This document shows, in pieces, positions 1-5,902 of a stretch of DNA of 7,456 bases (positions are counted from its first letter, which is position 1; each line of letters starts with the position of its first letter). Under the pieces are notes generated by a model. The model was not told the origin of the DNA. It ran no database searches and saw only the letters and a program-made list of their open reading frames with translations. The translations under genes and the position numbers were made by a program. The stretch is from the NCBI GenBank assembly GCA_030425785.1, contig JAUHYJ010000170.1, positions 1 through 7,456 of the forward strand. The letters run 5' to 3'. This DNA comes from Acidimicrobiia bacterium (GTDB taxonomy: Bacteria; Actinomycetota; Acidimicrobiia; Acidimicrobiales; Ilumatobacteraceae).

Positions 1-163
1 GATCCAGGGCACGGTGCACCGGCGCGACCTCGGCGACGAGCTCCCCGGCCTGTTGGCCGCAGCGCATCCGACGACGCCGCTCGACGCGGTCGCCGTCGCG
101 CCCGATCTCGAGGCCGCGGTCGTCGCCGACCGGCTCGCCGGCGGGCCGATCCGGACGGCCTGA
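1..163 (+). CDS. 3' end of an unidentified protein-coding gene (partial)
   Basis: An open frame enters from the left edge (first full codon at base 2) and ends at TGA 161-163, giving the last 53 residues of a protein that closes with ...GGPIRTA. Nearly every codon ends in G or C, as in the definite genes downstream, which supports real coding. The visible part is rich in Ala, Leu, Asp and Val, looks soluble and shows no membrane segment or motif that I recognise. It is separated from mraZ by about 200 bases containing a possible terminator and a promoter, so it is probably not part of the dcw operon. The function cannot be assigned from this fragment. Confidence 0.6.
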   Translation, partial: IQGTVHRRDLGDELPGLLAAAHPTTPLDAVAVAPDLEAAVVADRLAGGPIRTA

Positions 164-172
164 GCGGTCCCC

Positions 173-189
173 GGCGGGCGACGCCCGCC
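173..189 (+). terminator. GC-rich hairpin, possible terminator of the upstream gene
   Basis: GGCGGGC (173-179) and GCCCGCC (183-189) form a perfect 7-bp all-G/C stem with a 3-base loop, starting 10 bases after the upstream stop codon. No T-run follows, so it is not a classical intrinsic terminator. Hairpins without a T-run are common 3' of genes in high-GC bacteria, and the position fits. Whether it terminates transcription is inferred. Confidence 0.45.
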
Positions 190-210
190 CGATCCTCCTG
201 GCGATCGGTG

Positions 211-290
211 GGGTGCTGCGGGGCGGGTCGCGGGAGAAATTGGGGGGAATAGGGGGGAAATGGTTGATTTCGGTGGACCTCGGGGGCAAT
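211..290 (+). promoter_or_regulatory. 10-bp phased GG array upstream of mraZ, candidate MraZ operator
   Basis: Cut into 10-base units from 211 to 290, all eight units have GG at their second and third positions (212, 222, 232, 242, 252, 262, 272, 282). The units at 231, 241 and 251 are the most alike: G-run, then AA or AAT, for example GGGGGGAAT and GGGGGGAAA. In E. coli, MraZ binds TGGGN direct repeats that recur every 10 bp upstream of its own gene, and G-rich repeats occur before mraZ in other bacteria. The position, spacing and G-rich core therefore fit an autoregulatory operator. The strict TGGG core appears only at 241, so the exact recognition sequence here would differ. Operator function is inferred. 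Confidence 0.6.
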
Positions 291-293
291 ACT
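264..293 (+). promoter_or_regulatory. Candidate sigma-70-type promoter of the dcw operon
   Basis: TTGATT (264-269) resembles a -35 box and AATACT (288-293) a weak -10 box, with an 18-base spacer. A start near A301 would give a leader of about 64 bases before the mraZ GTG. This is the most AT-rich stretch of the intergenic region in otherwise very GC-rich DNA. The boxes lie inside the 10-bp phased G array, so a protein bound there would block polymerase. The -10 match is only 4 of 6, so the assignment is tentative. Confidence 0.4.
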
Positions 294-301
294 TCCCGAC
301 A

Positions 302-343
302 CGAGAGGGGCCACTGCCTCTCGGCGCGAGGCAGGTCGGTGGC
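302..343 (+). promoter_or_regulatory. Leader with two mutually exclusive hairpins before mraZ
   Basis: Hairpin A pairs CGAGAGG (302-308) with CCTCTCG (317-323), 7 bp with an 8-base loop. Hairpin B pairs CTGCCTC (314-320) with GAGGCAG (328-334), 7 bp with a 7-base loop. Both use bases 317-320, so only one can form at a time. Hairpin B can be extended by pairing GCCAC (310-314) with GTGGC (339-343), in which case base 314 moves to the outer helix. The structures end just before the purine-rich ribosome binding site (346-357). A role in setting translation or transcript stability is possible but unproven; in such GC-rich DNA some pairing is expected by chance. Confidence 0.35.
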
Positions 344-351
344 TGAGGAGA

Positions 352-357
352 GGGAGG
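352..357 (+). promoter_or_regulatory. Ribosome binding site of mraZ
   Basis: GGGAGG, within the longer purine tract 345-357, lies 7 bases before GTG 365. This spacing, and the match of the resulting N-terminus to the MraZ family (MFVGEF), fixes the GTG as the start rather than any later codon. Confidence 0.8.
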
Positions 358-364
358 CCCGGAC

Positions 365-835
365 GTGTTCGTCGGGGAGTTCGAACGGAGCGTGGACGGC
401 GCCGGTCGCGTCGCGCTGCCCGCGAGCTTCCGCGACGACCTCGGTGCCCGGTGCTACCTGACCTGCGACCCGGAGGGTTTCGTCAAGCTGACGACCGAGG
501 ACACGTTCCGGTCCGAAGCCGAGTTCTTGAAGGCCCAGGTCCGCGCCGGCGAGCAGCCGGCATCCGCACTGCGTGCGTTCGGGACCAAGACCCAGATCGT
601 CGCCATCGACAAGCAGGGCCGGATCACCCTCGACGAGTCGACCCGGCGCCATGCCGGCCTCGGCAGCGAGGCGATCATCGCCGGCGCCCTCGACGCCCTC
701 GAGATCTGGCGACCGTCACGGTTCCGCACCATCGGGACCGAGCACGACGACGTCGACCCGCCTCGCACCTGGGACGACGAAGACGACGATCAGCACGACG
801 ATCAGCACGACGAGCAGCAGGGAGACCGCGCATGA
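365..835 (+). CDS. mraZ: MraZ, transcriptional regulator of the dcw cluster
   Basis: A 156-residue member of the MraZ family, close to the 152 residues of E. coli MraZ. Two SpoVT/AbrB-like DNA-binding halves are visible, each with the family DxxxR signature: D11-G-A-G-R15 in the first half and D82-K-Q-G-R86 in the second. The family forms ring-shaped oligomers that bind repeated sites upstream of the operon; in E. coli MraZ represses its own operon. The GTG start has a good Shine-Dalgarno sequence. The gene is first in the operon and its TGA overlaps the rsmH ATG (ATGA), indicating coupled translation. Unusual is the C-terminal tail after about residue 125, which is highly acidic with His and Gln (DDQH repeats at 141-152) and is encoded by a 12-bp tandem repeat. 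The core of the family does not need such a tail. Identity is secure; the regulatory sign in this organism is inferred. Confidence 0.96.
   Translation: MFVGEFERSVDGAGRVALPASFRDDLGARCYLTCDPEGFVKLTTEDTFRSEAEFLKAQVRAGEQPASALRAFGTKTQIVAIDKQGRITLDESTRRHAGLGSEAIIAGALDALEIWRPSRFRTIGTEHDDVDPPRTWDDEDDDQHDDQHDEQQGDRA
785..820 (+). repeat. 12-bp tandem repeat at the 3' end of mraZ
   Basis: GACGATCAGCAC occurs twice in perfect tandem (785-796 and 797-808). A third copy with two mismatches (GACGAGCAGCAG) follows at 809-820. In the mraZ frame the three units encode DDQH, DDQH and DEQQ. A change in copy number would keep the frame and only alter the tail length. The third copy runs into the rsmH ribosome binding site (AGGGAG, 819-824). 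Confidence 0.85.
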
Positions 836-1782
836 CGCAGCCGTTCGAGCACGAGCCCGTGATGCGTGACGAGATCGTCGACACGTTCCGCGACGTCCCG
901 TCGGGCGTGGTGCTCGACGCGACCCTCGGCGGCGGCGGCCACAGCGAGGCGATCCTCGACAGCCGCGACGACCTGCGGATCCTCGGACTCGACCGCGACC
1001 CCGACGCGCTCGCGGCGGCCCGTGCCCGGCTCGAGCGATTCGGCGCCCGCGTCATGACGCATCGATGCCGCTTCGACGAGCTCGACGCCGCGATGGACGC
1101 GCACCGCGTCGACGGCCTCACCGGCGCCCTGTTCGACCTCGGCGTGTCGTCGCCGCAACTCGATCGCGCCGAGCGCGGCTTCTCGTACCGCCAGGACGGT
1201 CCGCTCGACATGCGCATGGACACCGACGCCGAGTGGTCGGCGGCCGACGTCGTCAACGGCTACGACGAGCGTCGACTGGCGGCCGTGATCAAGCAGCACG
1301 GCGACGAGCGGTTCGCGGCGCGGATCGCCACGGCGATCGTCGCCGCCCGACCGATCGAATCGACGACGCAGCTCGCAGAAGTGGTCACGAGCGCGATCCC
1401 CGCTCCCGCCCGGCGCTCCGGCGGCCACCCGGCCAAGCGGACGTTCCAGGCGATCCGGATCGAGGTCAACGGCGAGCTCGACGCTCTGCCCGACGCGCTC
1501 GACCGTGCGATCGACGCGCTCGTGCCCGGCGGTCGTCTCGCGGTGTTGTCGTACCACTCCGGCGAGGATCGCATCGCGAAGGACCGCATCCGCGCTGCGG
1601 AGACGGGCGGCTGCGAGTGCCCGAGCGACCTGCCCTGCGTGTGCGGCGCGATCCAGACCGTTCGGATCGTGCGCCAGGTCCCGAAACGCCCGGCGGCCGA
1701 CGAACAGGCACGGAACCGGCGCGCCACCTCGGCGCGCTATCGGGTCGCGGAGAAGATCGAGCCGACGCGGAGGGCGGGCTGA
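832..1782 (+). CDS. rsmH: RsmH, 16S rRNA (cytosine-1402-N4)-methyltransferase
   Basis: A 316-residue SAM-dependent methyltransferase of the MraW/RsmH family, which methylates N4 of C1402 in the ribosomal P site. Visible family motifs in order: SAM-binding LDATLGGGGHS (28-38); acidic GLDRDPDAL (52-60); FDLGVSSPQLD (101-111); ERGFSYRQDGPLDMRMD (114-130); HPAKRTFQAIRIEVN (from 199); and SYHSGEDRI around 241-248, where the common HSLEDR has Gly in place of Leu. Near the C-terminus four cysteines form C261-x-C263 and C269-x-C271, a possible metal site. The ATG at 832 is chosen because the family's N-terminal HEPVM motif follows at once and AGGGAG lies 6 bases upstream. It overlaps the mraZ stop by ATGA and itself ends in TGATG with the next gene. 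Confidence 0.97.
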   Translation: MTQPFEHEPVMRDEIVDTFRDVPSGVVLDATLGGGGHSEAILDSRDDLRILGLDRDPDALAAARARLERFGARVMTHRCRFDELDAAMDAHRVDGLTGALFDLGVSSPQLDRAERGFSYRQDGPLDMRMDTDAEWSAADVVNGYDERRLAAVIKQHGDERFAARIATAIVAARPIESTTQLAEVVTSAIPAPARRSGGHPAKRTFQAIRIEVNGELDALPDALDRAIDALVPGGRLAVLSYHSGEDRIAKDRIRAAETGGCECPSDLPCVCGAIQTVRIVRQVPKRPAADEQARNRRATSARYRVAEKIEPTRRAG

Positions 1783-2261
1783 TGGCGTCGCCGCTGCGAT
1801 CACTGCAGCTGCAGCCCGGGGCCGCCGACGCCGCACGCCCGCAGCTCACCGTCGTGCCCGGCCGGCGCCGGATGGCGTGGTTCGCGATGTCGGTGATGGT
1901 GCTCGCCGCCGGCCTGCTGCTCGGCGCGACCTACCTGCACACCCGCATCGCAGAACGCCAGCTCGAGATCGACCGGCTCGACGCTGCGTTCCGCAGTGCC
2001 CAGGAGGAGTTCGACGTCCTGCGCGCCGAGCGGGCCGTGCTGCGCTCGCCCAGCCGGCTGGCCGAGCAGGCCGGCGCACTCGGCATGATCCCCGGTTCCG
2101 AGAGCGAGTTCGTGCCGATCGACCCGATGCTCCTCGCCACGGTCATCGCCCAGACCGGGCAGTTGCCGACCCTCGATGCGATCGTGCCCGGCTCGTACGC
2201 CCGGCTCGATCCGCTCGACCAGTTCCGTCTCGTCAAGTCGACCGGCACGGAGGCCCCATGA
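1782..2261 (+). CDS. ftsL: FtsL-like septum-formation protein
   Basis: A 159-residue bitopic membrane protein. It has a short cytoplasmic N-terminus ending in a basic patch (R28-R30), one membrane segment at about 31-52, then a predicted coiled coil at about 55-88 rich in Arg, Glu and Leu. The segment SPSRLAEQAGALGMIP (89-104) matches the conserved end of FtsL/DivIC-type domains. FtsL, with FtsB/DivIC and FtsQ, forms the complex that links the divisome to FtsI and FtsW. The assignment rests mainly on topology and on position between rsmH and ftsI, since primary sequence in this family is poorly conserved. After the core there are about 55 more residues of unknown role. ATG 1782 shares its A with the rsmH stop (TGATG) and has GGAGGG 7 bases upstream; the stop overlaps the ftsI start (ATGA). 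Confidence 0.85.
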   Translation: MASPLRSLQLQPGAADAARPQLTVVPGRRRMAWFAMSVMVLAAGLLLGATYLHTRIAERQLEIDRLDAAFRSAQEEFDVLRAERAVLRSPSRLAEQAGALGMIPGSESEFVPIDPMLLATVIAQTGQLPTLDAIVPGSYARLDPLDQFRLVKSTGTEAP

Positions 2262-4390
2262 GTCGTCGCACGCCGCCATCGCGCCGCCGCTCGGTGCCCA
2301 AGGTCGAGCGAGCCGACCGTGCCCGCCGCCGTGCCGACCCACGTCGAGACCCGTCGCGCTCGACCCGCTCGTCCTCGACCCGCTCGCCCGACCGTACGTC
2401 GCGCAGCTCCGGCCCGGCCCCGCGCCGCGCCGGTGGCACGCCCGCGGCGAAGCGGTCGGGTGGCCGACCTTCGCGTCGGCCACAGCAGGCGCCGGCCCGG
2501 CAACGGCGTGCCGTCACGATGCGCACGCCGTCCGCCGCGCCGAGTCGCCTGCACCGCTCGACGTCGCAGCGGCAACGCCAGAAGCGGCGCGTCCGCGCCG
2601 AACGGCCGGAGGTGCGCCCGCCGCGCGACCGGTTCGGGCTCGGTGGCTCGACCGCCCGGCTCCGTCTCCTGCTGCTCGTCCTGGTCGTCGTCCTGGGCTA
2701 CGTGCTCGTCAAGGTCGGCCGCATCCAGAGCACGGGTGGCGAGTACTACCGCGAGGCGGCCGAGGACCAGTGGTCGCGCACTCGCGAACTGCCGGCCGAT
2801 CGCGGCACGATCTTCGACCGCGACGGTGAGGAGCTGGCGCTGTCGGTGCCCGGCTACGCCGTCAGCGTGAATCCCAAGCTGGTGACGAACCCCGAGGCGA
2901 CGGCGCGCGCGCTGCAGGCGGCGCTCGGCCTGAGCGACGGCGACGCCCGCGACCTCTACGACGAGCTCGTCGCCAAGGACAAGGGCTTCGTCTACGTGCA
3001 GCGCCAGGTCGACCAGGCCACGGGCGAGGCGATCGCCGCGTTGCGGGCGAACGGTGTCAACGTCGATCGTGAGCCGATCCGGGTCCTGCCCGGTGGCGAG
3101 ACCGGCCGGAGCGTGATCGGACTCACGAACATCGACGGCGACGGCATCGCCGGTCTCGAGGCGCAGTTCGACGACTTCCTGACCGGTACGCCCGGGTCGC
3201 TCCGCAACGACTTCGCGCCCGGCGGCCGGTCGGTCGCCGGCTCGGAGGAGGTCGTCGCGCCGCCGGTGCCGGGCAACGATCTGATCCTCACCCTCGATCG
3301 CTCGATCCAGTTCGAGGCCGAGCGGTTGCTCGTCGACCGCGTCGACACCTTGCTCGCGAAGTCGGGCACGATCATCGTGATGGACACCGACACCGGCGAC
3401 GTGCTCGCGATGGCGAGTGTGCAGCGCGACGACGAGGACGTCGTCCAGATCACGAGCGGCAACTATGCCGCGGTCAACGCCTACGAGCCCGGGTCGGTGG
3501 CGAAGGTCATCACGATCGCAGCGGGGCTCAACGAGGGCTCGGTGACGCCCGACTCGACGTTCGTGGTGCCATGGCGTCGCCAGTACGCCGACGACCTGCT
3601 GAAGGACAGCCACCAGCACCCCGACGAGCTGATGACGGTGGAGCAGATCCTCGTCGAGTCCTCGAACATCGGCACGATCGACGTCCAGATGTCGATGGGC
3701 GAGGGCGAGTGGGACCGGGCCCGAGAGATCCACTGGAACTACATGCGCGGCTTCGGGTTGGGGGAGAAGACGGCGCTCGACTTCCCGGGCGAGTCGCCGG
3801 GCATCCTGAAGCACTGGACCGACCTGTGGGGGTCCGAGCGCGTGACGGTCGCCTACGGGCAGGGGCTCGCGAGCACGTCGATCCAGCTCGCCGCTGCCGT
3901 GAACACGATCGCCAACGACGGCACCTACGTCGCGCCGCGCCTCGTCGCCGGCACGGTCGACGCGGCCGGCGAGGTCGTCCCGGCCGAACCGTCGACGACC
4001 CACGAGGTCGTCTCACAAGGCGTTGCCGAGGAGGTGCAGCGGATGATGCGTCAGGTCGTCTGTCGCGGCACCGGGAGTCGGGCGCAGCAGGGCATCACGA
4101 ACTTCAGCGTCGCCGGCAAGACCGGCACCGGCTTGAAGGCCCAGCCCGACGGCGGCTACTACAACGAGGCCGGCGAGCTCGTGTACTACGCCAGCTTCGT
4201 CGGCTTCTTCCCCGCCGAGGACCCGCAGGTCACGGTGCTGGTCTCGATCGACGAGCCGCCCGCCGGTGACATCAACCGCTTCGGCGGCACGGCAGCCGCC
4301 CCGGTCTTCGCGGACCTGGCGCCCACGATCGTCCACGAGCAGGGCATCGTGCCCCCGGCGGTCACCGACGAGTGCGGGCAGGCGGGCTGA
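2258..4390 (+). CDS. ftsI: FtsI/PbpB, septal class B penicillin-binding protein (D,D-transpeptidase)
   Basis: A 710-residue high-molecular-weight class B PBP that cross-links septal peptidoglycan outside the membrane. Order of parts: basic, disordered cytoplasmic tail (1 to about 133, about 41 Arg/Lys against 8 Asp/Glu up to residue 125); one membrane anchor (about 134-152, Leu/Val-rich); PBP dimer domain beginning with RGTIFDRDGEELA (182-194); and a transpeptidase domain with active-site S413-V-A-K416, S468-S469-N470 and K621-T622-G623. There are no PASTA domains after the KTG motif. Only two cysteines exist, C602 and C706, both extracytoplasmic. The ATG at 2258 overlaps the ftsL stop (ATGA) with GGAGG 4 bases upstream, which is close but usable. 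An internal ATG at 2519 (Met88) lacks a convincing ribosome binding site, so the long form is preferred. Only three bases separate it from murE. Confidence 0.96.
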   Translation: MSRRTPPSRRRSVPKVERADRARRRADPRRDPSRSTRSSSTRSPDRTSRSSGPAPRRAGGTPAAKRSGGRPSRRPQQAPARQRRAVTMRTPSAAPSRLHRSTSQRQRQKRRVRAERPEVRPPRDRFGLGGSTARLRLLLLVLVVVLGYVLVKVGRIQSTGGEYYREAAEDQWSRTRELPADRGTIFDRDGEELALSVPGYAVSVNPKLVTNPEATARALQAALGLSDGDARDLYDELVAKDKGFVYVQRQVDQATGEAIAALRANGVNVDREPIRVLPGGETGRSVIGLTNIDGDGIAGLEAQFDDFLTGTPGSLRNDFAPGGRSVAGSEEVVAPPVPGNDLILTLDRSIQFEAERLLVDRVDTLLAKSGTIIVMDTDTGDVLAMASVQRDDEDVVQITSGNYAAVNAYEPGSVAKVITIAAGLNEGSVTPDSTFVVPWRRQYADDLLKDSHQHPDELMTVEQILVESSNIGTIDVQMSMGEGEWDRAREIHWNYMRGFGLGEKTALDFPGESPGILKHWTDLWGSERVTVAYGQGLASTSIQLAAAVNTIANDGTYVAPRLVAGTVDAAGEVVPAEPSTTHEVVSQGVAEEVQRMMRQVVCRGTGSRAQQGITNFSVAGKTGTGLKAQPDGGYYNEAGELVYYASFVGFFPAEDPQVTVLVSIDEPPAGDINRFGGTAAAPVFADLAPTIVHEQGIVPPAVTDECGQAG

Positions 4391-4393
4391 CCA

Positions 4394-5902
4394 GTGCCGA
4401 CGACCGTTCGCGGCATGACCGACGCGGTGCCCGACGGGCTCGTGGTGAGCCTGATCGGGATCCCCGACGAGGCCGACGACGTCGCCGTCACCGACCTGAC
4501 CCACGACTCGCGAGCCGTCGAGGCCGGGTGGGCGTTCGCCTGCGTGCCCGGCGCGACGCACGACGGCCACGACTACGCCGATGCCGCCGTCGCCGCCGGG
4601 GCCGTGCTGCTGATCGTCGACCGGCCGCTGCGGGCCGCCGTACCCCAGCTCGTGGTGTCGGACGTGCGGGCGGCGATGGGTTTCGCGGCGGCCGAGGTGC
4701 ACGGGCGGCCCGCCGAGCGGCTCCGTCTCGTCGGCATCACCGGCACGAACGGCAAGACGACCACGACCCGACTCGTCGGCGCGATCGCCGACGCGGCCGG
4801 CATCGGACACCGCGAGCACGGCACGCTGTCCGGGGCCCGGACGACCCCCGAGTCGCCCGACCTGCAGCGTCGACTCGCCACCGATCTCGCCGACGGCATC
4901 GAGCTGGTCGTGATGGAGGTCTCGTCGCACGCGCTGACGCTCCACCGCGTCGACGGCTGCCGATTCGACGTGGTCGCGTTCACGAACCTGTCCCAGGACC
5001 ACCTCGACCTGCACGGCACGATGGAGGCGTACTTCCGCGCCAAGGCCTCGCTGTTCACACCCGGGCTCGCCGACGAAGGGGTCACGAACCTCGACGACCG
5101 GTACGGGCGGCTACTGCTCGATGCGGCGGACATCCCGATGACCGGGTTCTCGATCGACGACGTCACCGAGGTCGAGGTCGGCCTGACGCACCACCGGTTC
5201 ACGTGGCGTGGCACCCGGTTCGACGTCCCGCTCGGCGGGCGGTTCAACCTCGAGAACACCCTGTGCGCACTCGCGATCGCCGACCGACTCGGGATCGAGC
5301 CCGCGACCGCTGCACGCGGGCTCGCCGCACTCGCGCCCGTGCCGGGTCGCTACGAGGTGGCGACCGATCCCGGTCATCCGTTCACGGTGATCGTCGACTA
5401 CGCCCACACCCCGGACGGTCTCGTCGAGTTGTTCTCCGCCGTCCGCGACGACGCCGGCCCTGGTCGCGTGATCGGCGTCTTCGGGTGCGGTGGCGATCGC
5501 GACCGCGAGAAGCGACCGGCGATGGGCGCGGCCGTCGTCGAGCACGCCGATCTCGTCGTCGCGACCTCCGACAACCCGCGTCACGAGGACCCGATGGCGA
5601 TCATCGACGAGGCGCTCGCCGGCATCCCCGACCGCGACCGCGCCCGGGTGACCGTCGAGGTCGACCGCCGGGCGGGCATCGACGCTGCGCTCCGGATGGC
5701 GCGGCCGGGCGACGTCGTGGTCGTCGCCGGCAAAGGCCACGAGGCCACCCAGACGATCGGTGACACCGCACATCCCTTCGACGACCGTACGGTCGTGCGT
5801 GAACTCCTCATGGACACGACCACGACCACCACCACGACCACCACCACGACGACGAACACGAACGAGCAGCCGCCCTGCCTGTCGAACGGGGCGTCCGCGT
5901 GA
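4394..5902 (+). CDS. murE: MurE, UDP-MurNAc-L-Ala-D-Glu:meso-diaminopimelate ligase
   Basis: A 502-residue cytoplasmic ATP-dependent Mur ligase that adds the third amino acid of the stem peptide. Motifs seen: THDSRAV (36-42) in the UDP-binding domain; P-loop GTNGKTT (117-123); GTLSGARTTPES, then MEVSSHAL and FTNLSQDHLDLHGTM in the central domain; K217 in YFRAKASLF, the lysine carbamylated in this family; NLENTLCALAIA; VDYAHTPDGL; and FGCGGDRDREKRPAMG. D393-N-P-R396 followed by HE is the signature of meso-DAP rather than L-Lys specificity. GKGHE lies near the end of the core. After about residue 472 comes an odd tail of 13 consecutive threonines and about 15 more residues. The GTG at 4394, three bases after the ftsI stop with a weak AGGCGGG upstream, is preferred; ATG 4415 is an alternative without a Shine-Dalgarno. 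The stop overlaps the mraY start (GTGA). Confidence 0.96.
   Translation: MPTTVRGMTDAVPDGLVVSLIGIPDEADDVAVTDLTHDSRAVEAGWAFACVPGATHDGHDYADAAVAAGAVLLIVDRPLRAAVPQLVVSDVRAAMGFAAAEVHGRPAERLRLVGITGTNGKTTTTRLVGAIADAAGIGHREHGTLSGARTTPESPDLQRRLATDLADGIELVVMEVSSHALTLHRVDGCRFDVVAFTNLSQDHLDLHGTMEAYFRAKASLFTPGLADEGVTNLDDRYGRLLLDAADIPMTGFSIDDVTEVEVGLTHHRFTWRGTRFDVPLGGRFNLENTLCALAIADRLGIEPATAARGLAALAPVPGRYEVATDPGHPFTVIVDYAHTPDGLVELFSAVRDDAGPGRVIGVFGCGGDRDREKRPAMGAAVVEHADLVVATSDNPRHEDPMAIIDEALAGIPDRDRARVTVEVDRRAGIDAALRMARPGDVVVVAGKGHEATQTIGDTAHPFDDRTVVRELLMDTTTTTTTTTTTTTNTNEQPPCLSNGASA
5816..5854 (+). repeat. ACC/ACG triplet tract with a 12-bp tandem repeat, 3' end of murE
   Basis: Thirteen consecutive threonine codons, ACC or ACG only. 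The core is ACGACCACCACC twice in perfect tandem (5822-5833 and 5834-5845), flanked by ACGACC and by ACGACGACG. It encodes T475-T487 of MurE. Low-complexity triplet DNA of this kind is prone to length change by slippage, which here would stay in frame. It lies 45 bases before the mraY start. Confidence 0.9.

Noticed and set aside
190..207. Inverted repeat CGATC-N8-GATCG after the possible terminator
   Set aside because: Only 5 bp, and GATC is self-complementary and frequent throughout this sequence, so chance explains it.
213..461. Open frame of 82 codons across the mraZ leader on the + strand
   Set aside because: It crosses the promoter and the start of mraZ in another frame, is rich in Gly, Arg and Ser, and has no family resemblance; the mraZ frame has clear motifs and a ribosome binding site.
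802..1836. Open antisense frame of 344 codons opposite rsmH
   Set aside because: Shadow of rsmH: low-complexity Arg/Ala/Val composition, no motif and no sensible start signal.
2519..2521. Internal ATG as start of ftsI
   Set aside because: No ribosome binding site upstream, whereas ATG 2258 has GGAGG and the ATGA overlap seen at other junctions; coding-type third positions extend upstream of 2519.
1931..4003. Open antisense frame of 690 codons opposite ftsL and ftsI
   Set aside because: Long antisense frames are routine in DNA this rich in GC. The translation is dominated by Arg, Val, Asp, Gly and His with no domains, and the sense strand has all the FtsI catalytic motifs.
4372..5763. Open + frame of 463 codons overlapping murE
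   Set aside because: Arg-rich frame-shifted shadow of murE; murE itself has every Mur ligase motif.
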